Of a stretch of 64,000 bases of DNA, positions 22,052 to 34,150 are shown piece after piece. The notes beneath the pieces are model-generated. The model searched no databases. It saw only the letters and a program-made list of their open reading frames with translations, and had not been told where the DNA came from. The position numbers and the translations under genes were made by a program. The first letter of the stretch is position 1. Every line of letters starts with the position of its first letter. Source of the stretch: Polytrichum commune (Eukaryota > Streptophyta > Polytrichopsida > Polytrichales > Polytrichaceae); NCBI GenBank assembly GCA_950295325.1, contig OX485807.1, positions 23,281,666 through 23,345,665 of the forward strand, read 5' to 3'.

Positions 22052-23245
22052 TTTGGGTCGGTCGACCCAAACCCAGCCTTACAGTGTGGGTGCTCTCTGT
22101 TGTGAGCCTGAACCCATCCTGCCTCAAGGTTTGGGTCGATCGACCCAAACCCAGCCCTACAGTGTGGGTGCTCATTGTTGTGAGCCTGAACCCATCCTGC
22201 CTCAAGGTTTGGGTCGATCGACCCAAACCCAGCCCTACAGTGTGGGTGCTCACTGTTGTGAGCCTGAACCCATCCTGCCAAAAGGTTTGGGTCGGTCGAC
22301 CCAAACCCAGCCCTACAGTGTGGGTGCTCACTGTTGTGAGCCTGAACCCATCCTGCCAAAAGGTTTGGGTCGGTCGACCCAAACCCAGCCCTACAGTGTG
22401 GGTGCTCACTGTTGTGAGCCTGAACCCATCCTGCCAAAAGGTTTGGGTCGGTCGACCCAAACCCAGCCCTACAGTGTGGGTGCTCACTGTTGTGAGCCTG
22501 AACCCATCCTGCCAAAAGGTTTGGGTCGGTCGACCCAAACCCAGCCCTACAGTGTGGGTGCTCACTGTTGTGAGCCTGAACCCATCCTGCCAAAAGGTTT
22601 GGGTCGGTCGACCCAAACCCAGCCCTAAAGTGTGGGTGCTCACTGTTGTGAGCCTGAACCCATCCTGCCAAAAGGTTTGGGTCGGTCGACCCAAACCCAG
22701 CCCTACAGTGTGGGTGCTCACTGTTGTGAGCCTGAACCCATCCTGCCAAAAGGTTTGGGTCGGTCGACCCAAACCCAACCCTACAGTGTGGGTGCTCACT
22801 GTTGTGAGCCTGAACCCATCCTGCCAAAAGGTTTGGGTCGGTCGACCCAAACCCAGCCCCAAAGTGTGGATGCTGTGTGTAGTGAGCCTGAACTCATCCT
22901 GCCTCGAGGTTTGGGTCGCTCGACCCAAACCCAGCCCTCTAAGTGTGGGTGTTGTCTTTAGTGAGCCTGAACCCATCATGCCAGAAGGTTTGGGTCGATC
23001 GACCCAAACCCAGCCCTCTAAGTGTGGGTGCTCTCTGGAGTGACTCTAAACCCATCCTGCCAAAAAGTTTGGGTCGCTCGACCCAAACCCAGCCCCCTAA
23101 GTATGGGTGCTCATTATCGTGACCTTAAACCCATCCTGCCTCGAGGTTTGGGTCGCTCGACCCAAACCCAGCCCCCTAAGTATGGGTGCTCCTTGTCGTG
23201 ACCTTAAACCCATCCTCCCAAAAGGTTTGGGTCGCTCGACCCAAA
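22052..23245. repeat. Array of sixteen palindromes at 78-bp period
   Basis: Palindromes start at 22052 and recur every 78 bp (79 in the last units) up to 23226. Spacers are near-identical (CAGCCCTACAGTGTGGGTGC type), so these are true tandem repeats. Because 78 is a multiple of three, long frames stay open on both strands; these are not proteins. The central two bases change along the array (GT, AT, GT, CT, AT, CT). The array sits in the leader of the inner transposase gene and is well placed for autoregulation by an element-encoded binding protein (inference). Confidence 0.92.
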
Positions 23246-23459
23246 CCCAGCCTCTAAGTGTGGATGGGATCTGGATGACAGTGTGGCCACTGGCCATCCA
23301 AAACCTTTACGAACCCAATGGCATATTAGTCATATGAACTTGTATGAGCACTGAGTATTTGCAATTTTGTTTATATATGATGGTTTTTGTGGTCTTCGAT
23401 TTGAACCTACAATTTTTGTGATTTTTTGACAATGTTCAATGTTCATGTGTGTAGGCAGA

Positions 23460-26400
23460 ATGGATGGGTTTAGTGAAATTGGGGATTGGTCATCTGATGA
23501 CATGGCCACTTGGCCATCTGCATCTGATGATGACTTAGACATTGTCGGGGAGGCTACTATGGCTGACAGTGCGGATGAAGATCATTTGGATTTACCTTCG
23601 TCTTCCGTACCGCAGTGTCCCATTGTTGAATGTACGGGACTTTCAAGGGCTTCGTGGGTGAATTTGGAGGTGATACTTCTTAACGATAGTGGAGTTGTTG
23701 TGGCGGAGGGGATTTGCCGTAACACCCATCCGCAAGATTGCATTGATGAAAACCCGCTTGGCACCGAGGACGTTGGGGTTGTCATATTGGAGTCGGTCGT
23801 TCATTCCGAGGTGGATCCCACTCATAGGTTCTCCCTCCGCAGGTGGCCGTTGAGGAATGTCACAATTGATGGAGTTAGCTTGCGTGAACATGAGCAACGA
23901 CACATGCAAATCGAAAAGGAGGTGCAAGCAAACATGCGGCCGCGCAAGGGTCAAAGAAAGTACGATACATTGGCACGTCCTGCTCCGTCTGCAACTGATT
24001 GTAAACGTCAAAGGTTGCTCGGGGAGGAGTCCATTAGAGAAGTTGCCACAAAGGATTGTTGTGTGCATCGTTGTTGCCAATTGTTTCCAAGGGATAAATT
24101 GAAGGCCATCCGCGAAGAAATGTGGCTTGGAGATTTCCGTCTAAGATCCACAAGAAAACTTGATGTCCATAGGGCGATACATGTGAATGGGATGGGTCGC
24201 AAGGTCATCACCATTGAAAGCATGGACGTGTGTTGTAAGGCATGGTACACCATTCACGGTGTGTCGAAAGCGGACTTTTATCGACAAGCTGCTTATGCCA
24301 AGGAAGGCCGCCGGTCCCGTCACCATGGTAATGTGGGTTTAAAGAAGCCTAGGGAAGCAACAAGGCAAGCAACGGCCACTCTAGCAACCATCATTGTCCC
24401 CCTTGCCGATGCAATGCCGCACAAAACACGCACGCTCACAACCGGTGAAAAGGTTGTGGAGAAAGTTCTTCCCACAGGCACAAAATGGAAAGACATATTG
24501 TTGGACGTGAATGCAGTTGGCGAGAAGATTGGGTTGGAGCCAATTTCATTGTCAAAATTGAGTGCAATTAAGAAACAAAACTTTAGCGAATACATTACAA
24601 AAAGACAAGGGGACAAATTTGCCAGGTGCTCTAATTGCGAGAAGTTGAAGCGCCTCCGGGATGCACACACGATGGGTACCGAGTCATATGCAGCGCATCA
24701 ATTGAACTATTTCAAGCACGTAAACATGCAAGAGGCACACCGTAATGATTATTACACAAATAGAGCTTTGTCCATCTCCAGGCCCTTGGAGGTTCTTACG
24801 GTCATCCATGATAAAATGGACCATGCCAAAACAGCCTCCCCATGTTTTGCAAATCGAATCAAGGCCACGGATGGGTTTTTTAAGTTGCCTGTATCGGTTA
24901 CAGGTGAACTTCGAAACAATGTCATGACATATCCTAAATGTTGTGGTTTTTTATTCCGTGATGTACTTGAGAACATGGATTCACTCAAAATGGTTTAATT
25001 ATATCTAATCACGTTGGGTTGGCATTACAGGAATGATTGCACATGGACACGGTGATGTCAAGTTTGCTCATTATGCTCTTGATTTGTATCCAGCGGATTC
25101 AAACCACACAATAGGGTCATTTGCAAGGCTTTTACGTGATTTAGAGAAACCGCCAGCCTATTCTTCAGGATTGTTATTTGAAAACACGGGTTCAACACCT
25201 CTATATGAAGCGTTGTTGGATGGAAAAGATGTATGCTTTCATTCGTTGCCAGAGCCACCCAGTGATCCCGTGATTGCCAAAAAGTTGCCTCCCACTTTGC
25301 GTGTCCAATTGGACAATTGTGCCAAGGACAATAAAAGTAGATATGTTTTTGCATATTGGTCGTTGTTGGTTGCGAAAGGCATTTTCAAGGAGGTTTTTGT
25401 GTCCTTCCTATTGGTAGGCCACACGCACGATGATATTGATGCATCTTTTGGGCGGTGGAGCATGAAGTTGCGGGAGGAGGATTTCCCTACAATCCCGTTA
25501 TTGATGAAGTCGTACATGGATTTGGATAACGTTCCGGTCATCCCCCATATGATTGAGGAGGTGCCAGACTTCAAGGCATTTATAGAACCTTATATTCGAA
25601 GTGGAGCTCACCGATTGATCGGGCATACGAAGGCACAACAATTCCGCTTCTATATGCGTGACGATGGTGTCCCGGCCATGCAATACAAGTTGTTGTGCAC
25701 GACACAAGACTGGAGCCCGCCGGAGGGTCTTCTTGTGTGGCGCGTGGATGCGGATGGAAAGACCATGTTACCGGATGGGGAGCCTAGGCCTTGCAAGCCA
25801 ATAGCCATGAAGAATTTGGAGGATATTTTGAAAGGTATATCAGGCTTCATACAATATTGGGAGAGTTTGAAAATAGCGGATGTTGGCGGATCATGTTGGC
25901 ATCGTTATGGGAGTTGGATACATTATTGGACACGTGTTCGTGCCGCCTTGGCAGACCTCCACCAAGATAGCCCTCATACTTTGAGGCATGGATTTTGGCC
26001 ACAAACACGAGTCGATGTACAAGCTTCGGAGCCTAGTCTTTTGGGAAATGGAGAGGTTCGAGAGGAGTTTGATGTGGACGACCATTACGTGGGGCCGGCT
26101 AGTAGTCGTCCACCACCATCTTTCCGCATTGCAGTGGATTGTCATGAAGGTTATATGCTCATTTTACGTCCTGGAGACGAGACATATGCAAAGCCAGTGT
26201 GGGTGGCAAGAGCTTTGTCCAAACCCAATTTTGTAACTTCCAGCCCTCATTTTCGACAGATACAAGTGGAGTACTATCGACCGACAGCAAGGAATGAAGA
26301 TGTGATTCGGCATTATACAGGCTGGGATACAAACCCTAACTTTCGGTGGAAGGTGGATTCTGAGCACGGTCCATCTTGGGTAGATACAGATTCCATATTC

Positions 26401-26517
26401 ATAGCATGGAAACCACGGAAAAACCATAGTGGATCAGTGTCCATCCCTCAAAAGTACATAACTTTTGCAAAAGACAACCTTGCTCGGATTGCACAAGAAG
26501 CAACCCACGTTGAATGA
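23460..26517 (+). CDS. Transposase-like protein, inner element (DUF7869-type)
   Basis: Exons 23460-24903 and 25031-26517 join in phase 1 (GTTACAG|GTGAAC ... TTACAG|GAATGATT) to give about 976 residues, open throughout. ATG 23460 follows an acceptor (GTGTAG) by eight bases, as in the outer copy. Cys-rich N-terminal motifs (ATKDCCVHRCC and CSNCEK) are followed by HDKMDHAK (about residue 450), VQLDNCAKDN (about 576) and VGHTHDDIDASF (about 613). These are the DUF7869-type motifs proposed as the acidic triad. The C-terminal region has LRPGDE...PVWVARAL and AWKPRK. Homology to the outer copy extends over the whole length, including the intron position. It is the likely mobilising enzyme of the inner element; activity is inferred. 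Confidence 0.82.
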
Positions 26518-27019
26518 GAAGTTGGTAGGATTGTGTTAGCATGATTATAGTTTAATACGTAATTATAGCAATATAAATTACACATATGTGTGCTCTTCAA
26601 AATTGGGGCAGAGTTTGGGTAGAACTTACGAATACTATATTGTTTGGAGTTGGATGAATATCCATTTACTATATTTCAAAAAAAAATGAAGTTCATCTTA
26701 TTATTATGTTTGGGACTATATTGTCGAATGAAGAAATATGCATTTATTACATGCACTTTGTATGTTGCAATGTCTATATTCTATTGTGCATGCTAATAAT
26801 AGAAATCAGTTTATATGTTTTTTGGGTGAAACTTGTTTGGAGTGCTCTACCCAATGTGTTTTTGTTGATGAAGTTGGTGTCGAGTGCTCTACCATATGTG
26901 CTTATGTCCGCACATCATAGATTTGGGATATTAGAACATATAATATAATTGAGATTGTTGACAATATAGTTTCGGGCCTCTTCAAGTTCTTTGATCCATA
27001 TATTAATTTGAGACTAGAG
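26518..27019. other. Right subterminal region of inner element
   Basis: AT-rich sequence with scattered degenerate motifs ('tgtttggagt', 'gagtgctctacc' twice). The two frames at 26706-26948 overlap each other and lack protein character. Confidence 0.5.
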
Positions 27020-27047
27020 AAAGTCTCAATTTAACGAATATAGTGTT
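27020..27047 (-). repeat. Right terminal inverted repeat of inner element
   Basis: Exact reverse complement of 9631-9658, followed by AAAT (27048-27051). Confidence 0.87.
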
Positions 27048-27125
27048 AAATACAAATTGTGTACCCTAATGGGCTCAGGACTTCGGGTTTAGGGTATAAT
27101 AGGTCCATTGCAATAGGATCTTTAC

Positions 27126-27290
27126 CTGCACAAAATCTGTAGCAGGAGCACACTACAAGAGCGCAACCCACAGCTGAGATGCAAAAAGAGTCCCGACGGT
27201 GGGGGGTGTCCCCTTAAGTACTGATCGCTTTACCTTGGATCCGTTTTCCAACATAGGATACCAGCCACCAACTATGTCCTATAAATACAA
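27126..27290 (-). promoter_or_regulatory. Probable leader exon and promoter of outer transposase
   Basis: On the minus strand a classical donor, TGTGCAG|GTAAAG, ends at 27126. It is preceded by a short leader and a TATTTATA motif (27280-27287). Splicing from here to the acceptor before 8548 would place the whole inner element inside this leader intron. The same TATA motif reads TATAAATA on the plus strand, so direction is uncertain. Confidence 0.4.
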
Positions 27291-30189
27291 ACCTAGCATT
27301 ACTACATTCCGTGTGCCAGCCTTACAATGGAATGTGTATTCATGTGGACTACATGCATAGACCATGAGTCCACATAATGACAAAGAAAAAGGCATCTATG
27401 TATTTGTGGTATACAACAAAGTAAATTGGCTAATATTATATGAGCAATAAACATTGTTGAGGGGTGGTTTATAATATTGGAGTACCTAATATGAAGAGTA
27501 CATTTAAAAAAACGTAGACAACAAAATTAAATTAGCAACAACAATAGTACATGGAGTATAAAAATACATGTAATCAAAATTAAATTAGCAACTACTTTAT
27601 TGTTTTGCATACAATGTAATGGTATTGACCATAATATCATGCTATCTCCTCTCATCTTGCATTTAATATTATAATTACATTGGCCACCACCTAACCATCC
27701 AACATTTTTAATTTACCCACCTATACACACCTATACATAATTGTATTCATATCTGATACAGAAACTTTGATTACCGTAAGGCCATGATAGTAGCACATCT
27801 ATTGTCCTAGGTAACATGGGTTGCATTAAATTCAATATTATCAATTTTCTCTCTAAACCTTAGGGGCCCCTTCCGTACATCAACATTTACTTCAAAAAAA
27901 CTAATTATACTAGCCTTCTTCATGTACTATACGTGAGGAAAAACATATTTTAGTACCTCATGTACATTACCTACATTAATTAATACTCAAACAATACCAA
28001 TTGTTGCTCCAAGTAACATTCTTACCCTCAACCCTAAACCCTATAACCACCCAAACCTAAACAAACATATGGACATAGAGATGCAAGCATGGTTAACTGA
28101 ACAACTCCTGATACATGTCAAGGCTTAAGTGGAAAGTAATTCAAAACAAGCAAGCAAACAATTATACCAATTGTTGTTCTACGTAATACTATTAACCCAT
28201 AAAATATAATGGACAGAAAGGGAGGGTAGGGTATCTAAATAGTAATAAGGCAACCAATATTAAGTCGGTGACACAAGGGGGATACTCTTAACCCTAAACC
28301 CTAAACCCTAAACCGTATAAACGACTCCCGACTCATGTCAAGGCTTAAAATTCTCTAAAACAAAACCATCAAGATTTCAAAAGTCAAGCAAATTTATGTT
28401 TACAAATTATTCTTGAAGACATGGTAAGTGGTGAAAAAGTAGGTGACATAGAACAAAGATTTATCAAATTGTGAATGGCAATCCGATATGTGGTCTTAAT
28501 TTGGCTAAGGAAAAAGGTACATGGGTTGCGTAACCTTACCTTTCATTTTTTTAATCTTTGTTTGCCTGGGTAAAATCCACCCCTTAGAGGCAAGTACAAG
28601 ATTTAGCCGAGACTTGTTATTCTTTGATGGGATACAATATGAAAACAATTAAGCCTTCAAAACATTTAAGATCATCAAAGTTATGTTCTAAGTCATATTT
28701 ATCCATTTGCTTTAAACCTTTACTTTTGAAGATAGGTTTTGAACATCATATATTGGTATTCTATAATCGAATACTTAACACAACCATACATGTCGTGGAA
28801 ACAAAACTCCAATATAAACAACAATTTGCTACTACTTATAGGCGATAATACAAGCTCATGCCTAGGTTTGGAAGGATTGCATGAATCCTGAAGGTTGTTT
28901 AATGGACAAGAGGGATGTAAATTCAACACCTACCCATTCCTTTTGTTCTAATACAAGCTTAGACCTATGTGCAGAGGGATTGAATTAACCCCTAACGTTG
29001 TTTAAGATATTATAAGCATTTGATCTTAACCCATATTATCTCGATGTTTGGTTTTGTTAATTGTGTTTCAAACATGCTTAATTTAAATATCATTAATAAT
29101 GATATTCACATCAAAGCATCCCAAGTGTCCAACTTCAATAAAGTCCCCAAGTTGCTATTGATAGTATAATTTAGGTTGAAAATCCCCTTTCACAAATTAT
29201 TGCGATAATTGAGGGATTCATAAGGGTGTAGGGGTTTAGGGTTAATTGAATTTTTGGCCAATGGGTATATTATTGTCCCAATTGCATTTGAATCCCACCT
29301 TTGTGGTAAAAAATTACAAAATGCTTTATCTTTTTTATTATTGATGTTATTTAATTGATGCCAATGACATAATATACAATGAATAGTTAATATAGCATTC
29401 CATAATTCTAAATATTAAGCAATACTACTTATAATATTTAGTGTACTAGTAATTTAAAGCCCGCTTACCTTCATATCACAACAAGTCCACAAAGAAAATC
29501 TTACACTTGAGTTACTCAACCTCAACCCATACTTCAAAATTATGTTTACTATTGGGCCTAGATGGTTATTATAATTTGAGCATTGAGATTCCTTTATTTT
29601 TGGTCAGCAATTGTTTTTGGTATTTGTTTTTGGACTCACCACATACAATCCATCCTCTATAAATGTTATGCTCTGGAATATAATTTTCCTTACATTTATT
29701 GTGAGTTAACATTGTAACAACTATAAAGGGAGCTTTTTGAATGCTTAACAAATTTGATTCATTACAATTATGGAGGGAGAGTTTTGCAAAATTATAAAAT
29801 ATAAAATATGTGTATCAATCACAATATAACCCATATTAATAATTTGATCACAAAAGTCAAATTTGGTGGCTTTTGCCACTTTGAAAGGTTGTGACTCAAT
29901 GTAATGGATGTCATCTCACAATATTGGATGTAGTTCGTAGGTTAACATTTATAAGTGGCAAATTAACAAAGAGGGGAATAAATTATTCTTAACATGTAAC
30001 AAAGTTTACATTCTAGTTAGCAATATGAGAGGAGTACGAATTTGTTAACAAATACAATTATGAGTTAACATGTGGAAGTGTAACATTTATCGAGGGTGGA
30101 CTCTAGCAATCACAAAATAGACCAATAGACATATGCCACGTAAGGGTTACATGTGGCCTTTGGGCGCGGGTTGATGGGACGTCTAGGTA
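27291..30189. other. Intergenic core of outer element
   Basis: AT-rich, no supported gene. It holds a partial R1 repeat (about 27840-27990) and CCCTAAA blocks near 28030 and 28288-28313. 'catgtcaaggcttaa' occurs twice (28115 and 28335). Confidence 0.5.
28288..28313. repeat. Interstitial telomere-like repeat
   Basis: Three to four CCCTAAA units. The inner element has an equivalent block at 20441-20473, in the same intergenic position. Confidence 0.8.
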
Positions 30190-30560
30190 GGGAGTGGATG
30201 TGACGTTTAGGGTTTAGGGTTTCGATACACTCCCTTGCTCTTTGCTCCTTTCGCTCCTTTTTGCTCATTTTGCTCCTTTCGCTTACTCCCTTTCGCTCCT
30301 TTCCTCCTCGCCCACCATCGTTCCTTTCCTCCTCGCCCTTGCTCCTCGCCCTTGCTGGTCCTCCTTCTCCTCCTTCTCCCTTGCTACTATTACCGGTCCT
30401 CCTTCTCCCTTGCTGGTCCTCCTTCTCCTCCTCCTCCTTGTTGTTTCTCCTCTTTCTCCTCCTCCTTGCTCTTAGTTCCATAAGAGCGCCAGGAGCTCCA
30501 GGCAGGTGCTTTTTTCTTTCCCTCTTTGCTAGATGTGCTGTTCCAGGTGCTAATTAGGTG
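30190..30560 (+). promoter_or_regulatory. Promoter and pyrimidine-rich leader of outer cargo gene
   Basis: GTTTAGGGTTTAGGGTTTCG (about 30205) is followed by about 270 bases of CT-rich repeats (TTGCTCCTTTCGCTCC). It is equivalent in order and orientation to the leader of the inner cargo gene. Open frames within the CT repeats are not considered coding. The leader is interrupted downstream by the LTR-like insert and resumes at 33561. Confidence 0.5.
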
Positions 30561-30721
30561 ATTTGAGTTTATGTATTGATGCACAAGAGGAGGATTGTGA
30601 GTATTGTGTGAGCATGCAATGTTTTGTTGCACTCACAATTGCAAGTAACATCAGAAATTAAGTAGTTTTTTGCTTGCAGTCTCATTAGGACATTAATGGA
30701 GTAGTTTCAGTTGTTGCAAGG

Positions 30722-33560
30722 TGTGGTACTTTTGGGCCACCCCCTTTCGAGGGAGCCTAAAAGTATCACACAAGCCCTTCGGTGAAGGTGGCCTGCATTT
30801 GCAGGCGCCCAAGCCGAACCCGGATGATAGGTGTATAACGTGAGTAGTTAGATTTTTAAGGGAGATTAAATATGCGTCGTAGTACCTCCGGAGGTTAGGC
30901 CTTAGTTTTTTACTAGTGTGGCTTTAAACTCCACTAACCAATTTCATATCTAGTTCTAACCTTAACCTACAACCTATTCTACGCGCAGACGCACTAGCCT
31001 TGAAACCAAGGCAATCCTAATTTGTGAATTGGGATGGTTCTGATACACCCAACCGGGTGTGACTCATACCACCCTAACTCAACGAACGGAATAACGACAA
31101 TTTGATGGACCATTCAATTCTTCCTATTTCTTTATTTAGTTCTATTTAGTTTTCTAAGCGGGGGAACTTGGCCTAAGTCCCACCCTTCACACAAATTCCT
31201 TCTTAATTACTTACTTTTGTTTGCACGTCCTAACTCACTACATTAACATATTAGGCATCACCCCTTACCTCGGGTCTCTTGCCAACAAGGGTTTACGATT
31301 TATTTTGTATGTTTTGATTGTTAAATGTGTTTACACTGGATAGACCACGAAATGCAACTCAATGGGACCAGGGTGACGGGCGACCTGTAGGTTCAACCTG
31401 TTGCGCAATCTTCATAAATTGGGGCCATTACTCCCAATCTATGGGGCCAACAACATAATAGTGGATTCGCGGGTCATTAACCCCACCTTTCCACCAACAA
31501 CATTCAGAGTGGTCGTGTCGGTGATTAATCCGACTTACTACACACGAAACTTGCTAATAAATGAAGCTACTACCACAAAACATACCAAGGGCCCCGAAAA
31601 CAATGGAATTGGGTACTCCCTTGGCGGTCAAGTGGTCAAGCCACTTGACCTTACGAGATAGGTGAGTGGGTTTAGAAATGCGTACCTTAGCCGTGCTCCC
31701 TCCAATCCTAAATGGAAGGCTTAAGGTTAGTTAATTTACCTCAATTTTCCTCGGTTGATTTGGGCTTGATGTAGGCCGAGCCGCTACCTCCTTCCTTGCT
31801 CCACTTTCCGAGCGTCGACCTTGCCTCCTTCTTTGTAACTAGTTTGGTAGTAAGCGTACCTTAGTTAACAATTAAAATATAAAGTGTTATTCTGCCCTGT
31901 AATTTAATCCTAAGCATAATATTTATACTTAGTGCACCAAATTATCTTTCCAATGATCTAAAAATCACTCTAATCGGATAAGAAATGCAAAAGTTATGAG
32001 GGTTGGAAGTGTGAGGTCGATTCAACCGACCCTTCCAACCCACCTATCTACCTTCAAACTTCAAAAATTCATAGCACATTCCTTACTACTTGGATCTAGG
32101 CTTTCCTTATACCATTGGAAAGCTATGAACAAGCTCTAACTAGAAAAATTATGACATCAGCAGGTTAAGCTAATAGAAATTCAGCGGACTCCTTGTAACA
32201 CAGCAGTCAATCAAGAAGGCTTAAACTATGTATCTCGCCTTCAACAATTCATATCTAATTCAAATCTTAGTCAAATCAAACGTTCTATATGACCCTGGAG
32301 AGATATTAAAAAGATGTATTTGATAAAAATATGTGATTAGAAAGGTAAGCCGAAGTGAACCCAGCAGGTCCTCTGTAATGCAGCAGTCAACCAAAAGTTC
32401 TCAAACTATGTGTCCCATCTTGCACAATTCATATCTAATTCAAATCATGCTCAAATCAAATGTTCTAAGCCATTTTGGAAAGCTACACAAAAGTTCTACT
32501 TGGGAAAAATATAATTTCTTGGAATTAAAATTCCTATTGGGCTCGCAGGTCTGATCCAGCAGCCGCTACCCACAAGACCACCCAGTTTTTCTACTCCATC
32601 TTTGAAAATCCATAACTAATTGTCATCTCAACCAAATCACAAATGGGAAACGGCTATGGATAGCTATATGAAATCTCTCTAAGAGAAAAATGATAAGTAT
32701 CTTGTTCTAGCTTTTGAACTAAGCCTTCAGGGCATTGGCAGATGAGGTCTATAATGCCTCTACTCAAAACTCTACCATCCAACCTACCTCTACAAAAGAA
32801 GGAATAATTTTGTTGGTGTGTTAATAAACACACAACCTAACTAGGAGAGAGAGAGTAGAGGAGGTTCTCAAGCCTTTCTTCTAGACCATTGAGAATACAT
32901 GCTAAAGGATTTTTTCCTAACTACATTGAAGCAGGGCTTCGCCCAAAAACTAGAGAAAGAGAGAGAGCTACAAGGTGGAAGGAGGGGTTTTTAAACCCTC
33001 TCACAAAAGGGTTGGACCCCTCCTCCACCGGATCCATTTTTCAAACCCTTTCCCGAAATTTTGGCTCGGGGGTTTTCCCGGTTGAGGTTGCCACCCTCTC
33101 GCCGAGGTGGCTCCGACAAAAAACCTTTAGAAATCTTTCTAATTTTTCCGCCATCGAGTTGGCAAGGGGGCAAGTGGGCAAGTATCCCCCTTGCTCTCTT
33201 TCTTTTTTGTCTTCAAAATTCTTCACGCCGATTTTATCTTCTTACGTAAAACACCTCCAATAGTCTTGTGTGCCTCACACTAACTAATAAACTAACACTT
33301 GCTTAGCTAGCATCTACTAACATTTGCTTAATAACTAGCATCTACTAATATTTGCTTAGCTAGTTGTTTTTACTAGCTAGCACATTTTTTCTACTTTGCT
33401 ATCTTCTAGCACTACTTAGTTTCATTTTGACCTTCCTTCTTCTAGGCTAAATGCTAAATGAACTAATTTTCCCTAAATTCCCTATCAATTCTAACTTTTA
33501 ATCCTAACATTCTAACTAAAAGTGATCCCGCAGAGTGGTGGACCACTCAAAGGGTTCACA
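30722..33560. mobile_element. Solo-LTR-like insert, 2.8 kb
   Basis: It begins TGTGGTAC and ends GGTTCACA, and CAAGG is duplicated at 30717-30721 and 33561-33565. No reverse transcriptase, gag or second LTR is seen. The body contains diverged internal repeats between about 31930 and 32700 (such as 'attcatatctaattcaaatc' at about 32246 and 32427). It splits the 5' leader of the outer cargo gene. A solo LTR or another non-autonomous retroelement fits; the inserted frames at 31401-31661 and 32889-33263 have no known motif. Confidence 0.65.
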
Positions 33561-33848
33561 CAAGGGTTTTAGGGTTGGAGTATTTCAGTTGTTTCAGAGT
33601 GCTCCTCCTTTCAGTTTGTAATTGTCTTCACTTCATTTGAATTCACTTTTTCCAAGTTCTAAGAAATCATATGTTTTGCTTTGTTCACTTCTATCTGATG
33701 TCAATGTTCAATCCAGTGCAATCTTTGTAGTAGGGTTTTTTTGGTGGGTTTGATGCATTTTAGGAGCAACACACAGTTTAGTTGAATCTTGAATGTGCAC
33801 ATTGCATTACCAGAGGTTTCTAACTTCAATTTTATTGTTAATTTGCAG

Positions 33849-33894
33849 TCTGTTCTAGCTGCAGCTGTGGTTGAGCAGCAAACATTGTACAAAG
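33849..33894 (+). other. Outer cargo gene, last leader exon
   Basis: The acceptor AATTTGCAG and the donor ACAAAG|GTAAGT bound a 46-base exon. The inner gene has a comparable segment ending AGACAAG|GTAAGC at 19061. Confidence 0.5.
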
Positions 33895-34150
33895 GTAAGT
33901 GTTTCTAGTACATTGCAAATTGAAATGGAACATTCTTCTTAGTTTGGAGTGTAGAATCTGTTATTGCAATGCAACACCTGATATATTCTAATTTGGAGTG
34001 CAAATCCATGTTGCATTCCAAGTAAAGATGAACATTGCACATGAATGGAATGCAACAAAAAACCTGTTCCGAAAATTTCGGAGCAATATCCAGAAACACA
34101 GTAATTGTGCAAAGTAATTAAATTCAGAGTAATTAAAAAATGGCCTGAAG

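Larger units (their letters stand above)
9631..27047. mobile_element. Inner giant DNA transposon, inserted in the outer element
   Basis: Perfect 28-bp inverted repeats (9631-9658 and 27020-27047) begin AACACTATATTCGTTAA, and AAAT flanks both ends (9627-9630 and 27048-27051). The cargo gene is on the minus strand (18062-10179), the transposase gene on the plus strand (23460-26517), and TTTGGGTCGNNCGACCCAAA palindromes occur throughout. Orientation is opposite to the outer element. Its cargo gene has three stops in exon 1, while its transposase is open. Confidence 0.87.

Noticed and set aside
21996-23043. Long open frames on both strands through the 22-23 kb array (up to 327 codons of 26-residue repeats)
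   Set aside because: The 78-bp unit is a multiple of three, so several frames on both strands stay open. The peptides are simple translations of the DNA repeat.
22052-23245. CRISPR array
   Set aside because: Palindromic repeats at regular spacing look similar at first sight, but the spacers are near-identical, the context is a plant nuclear transposon, and there are no cas genes.
30235-30557. Leu/Ser/Pro- and Lys/Glu-rich frames on both strands
   Set aside because: Products of CT-rich simple repeats in the cargo leader.
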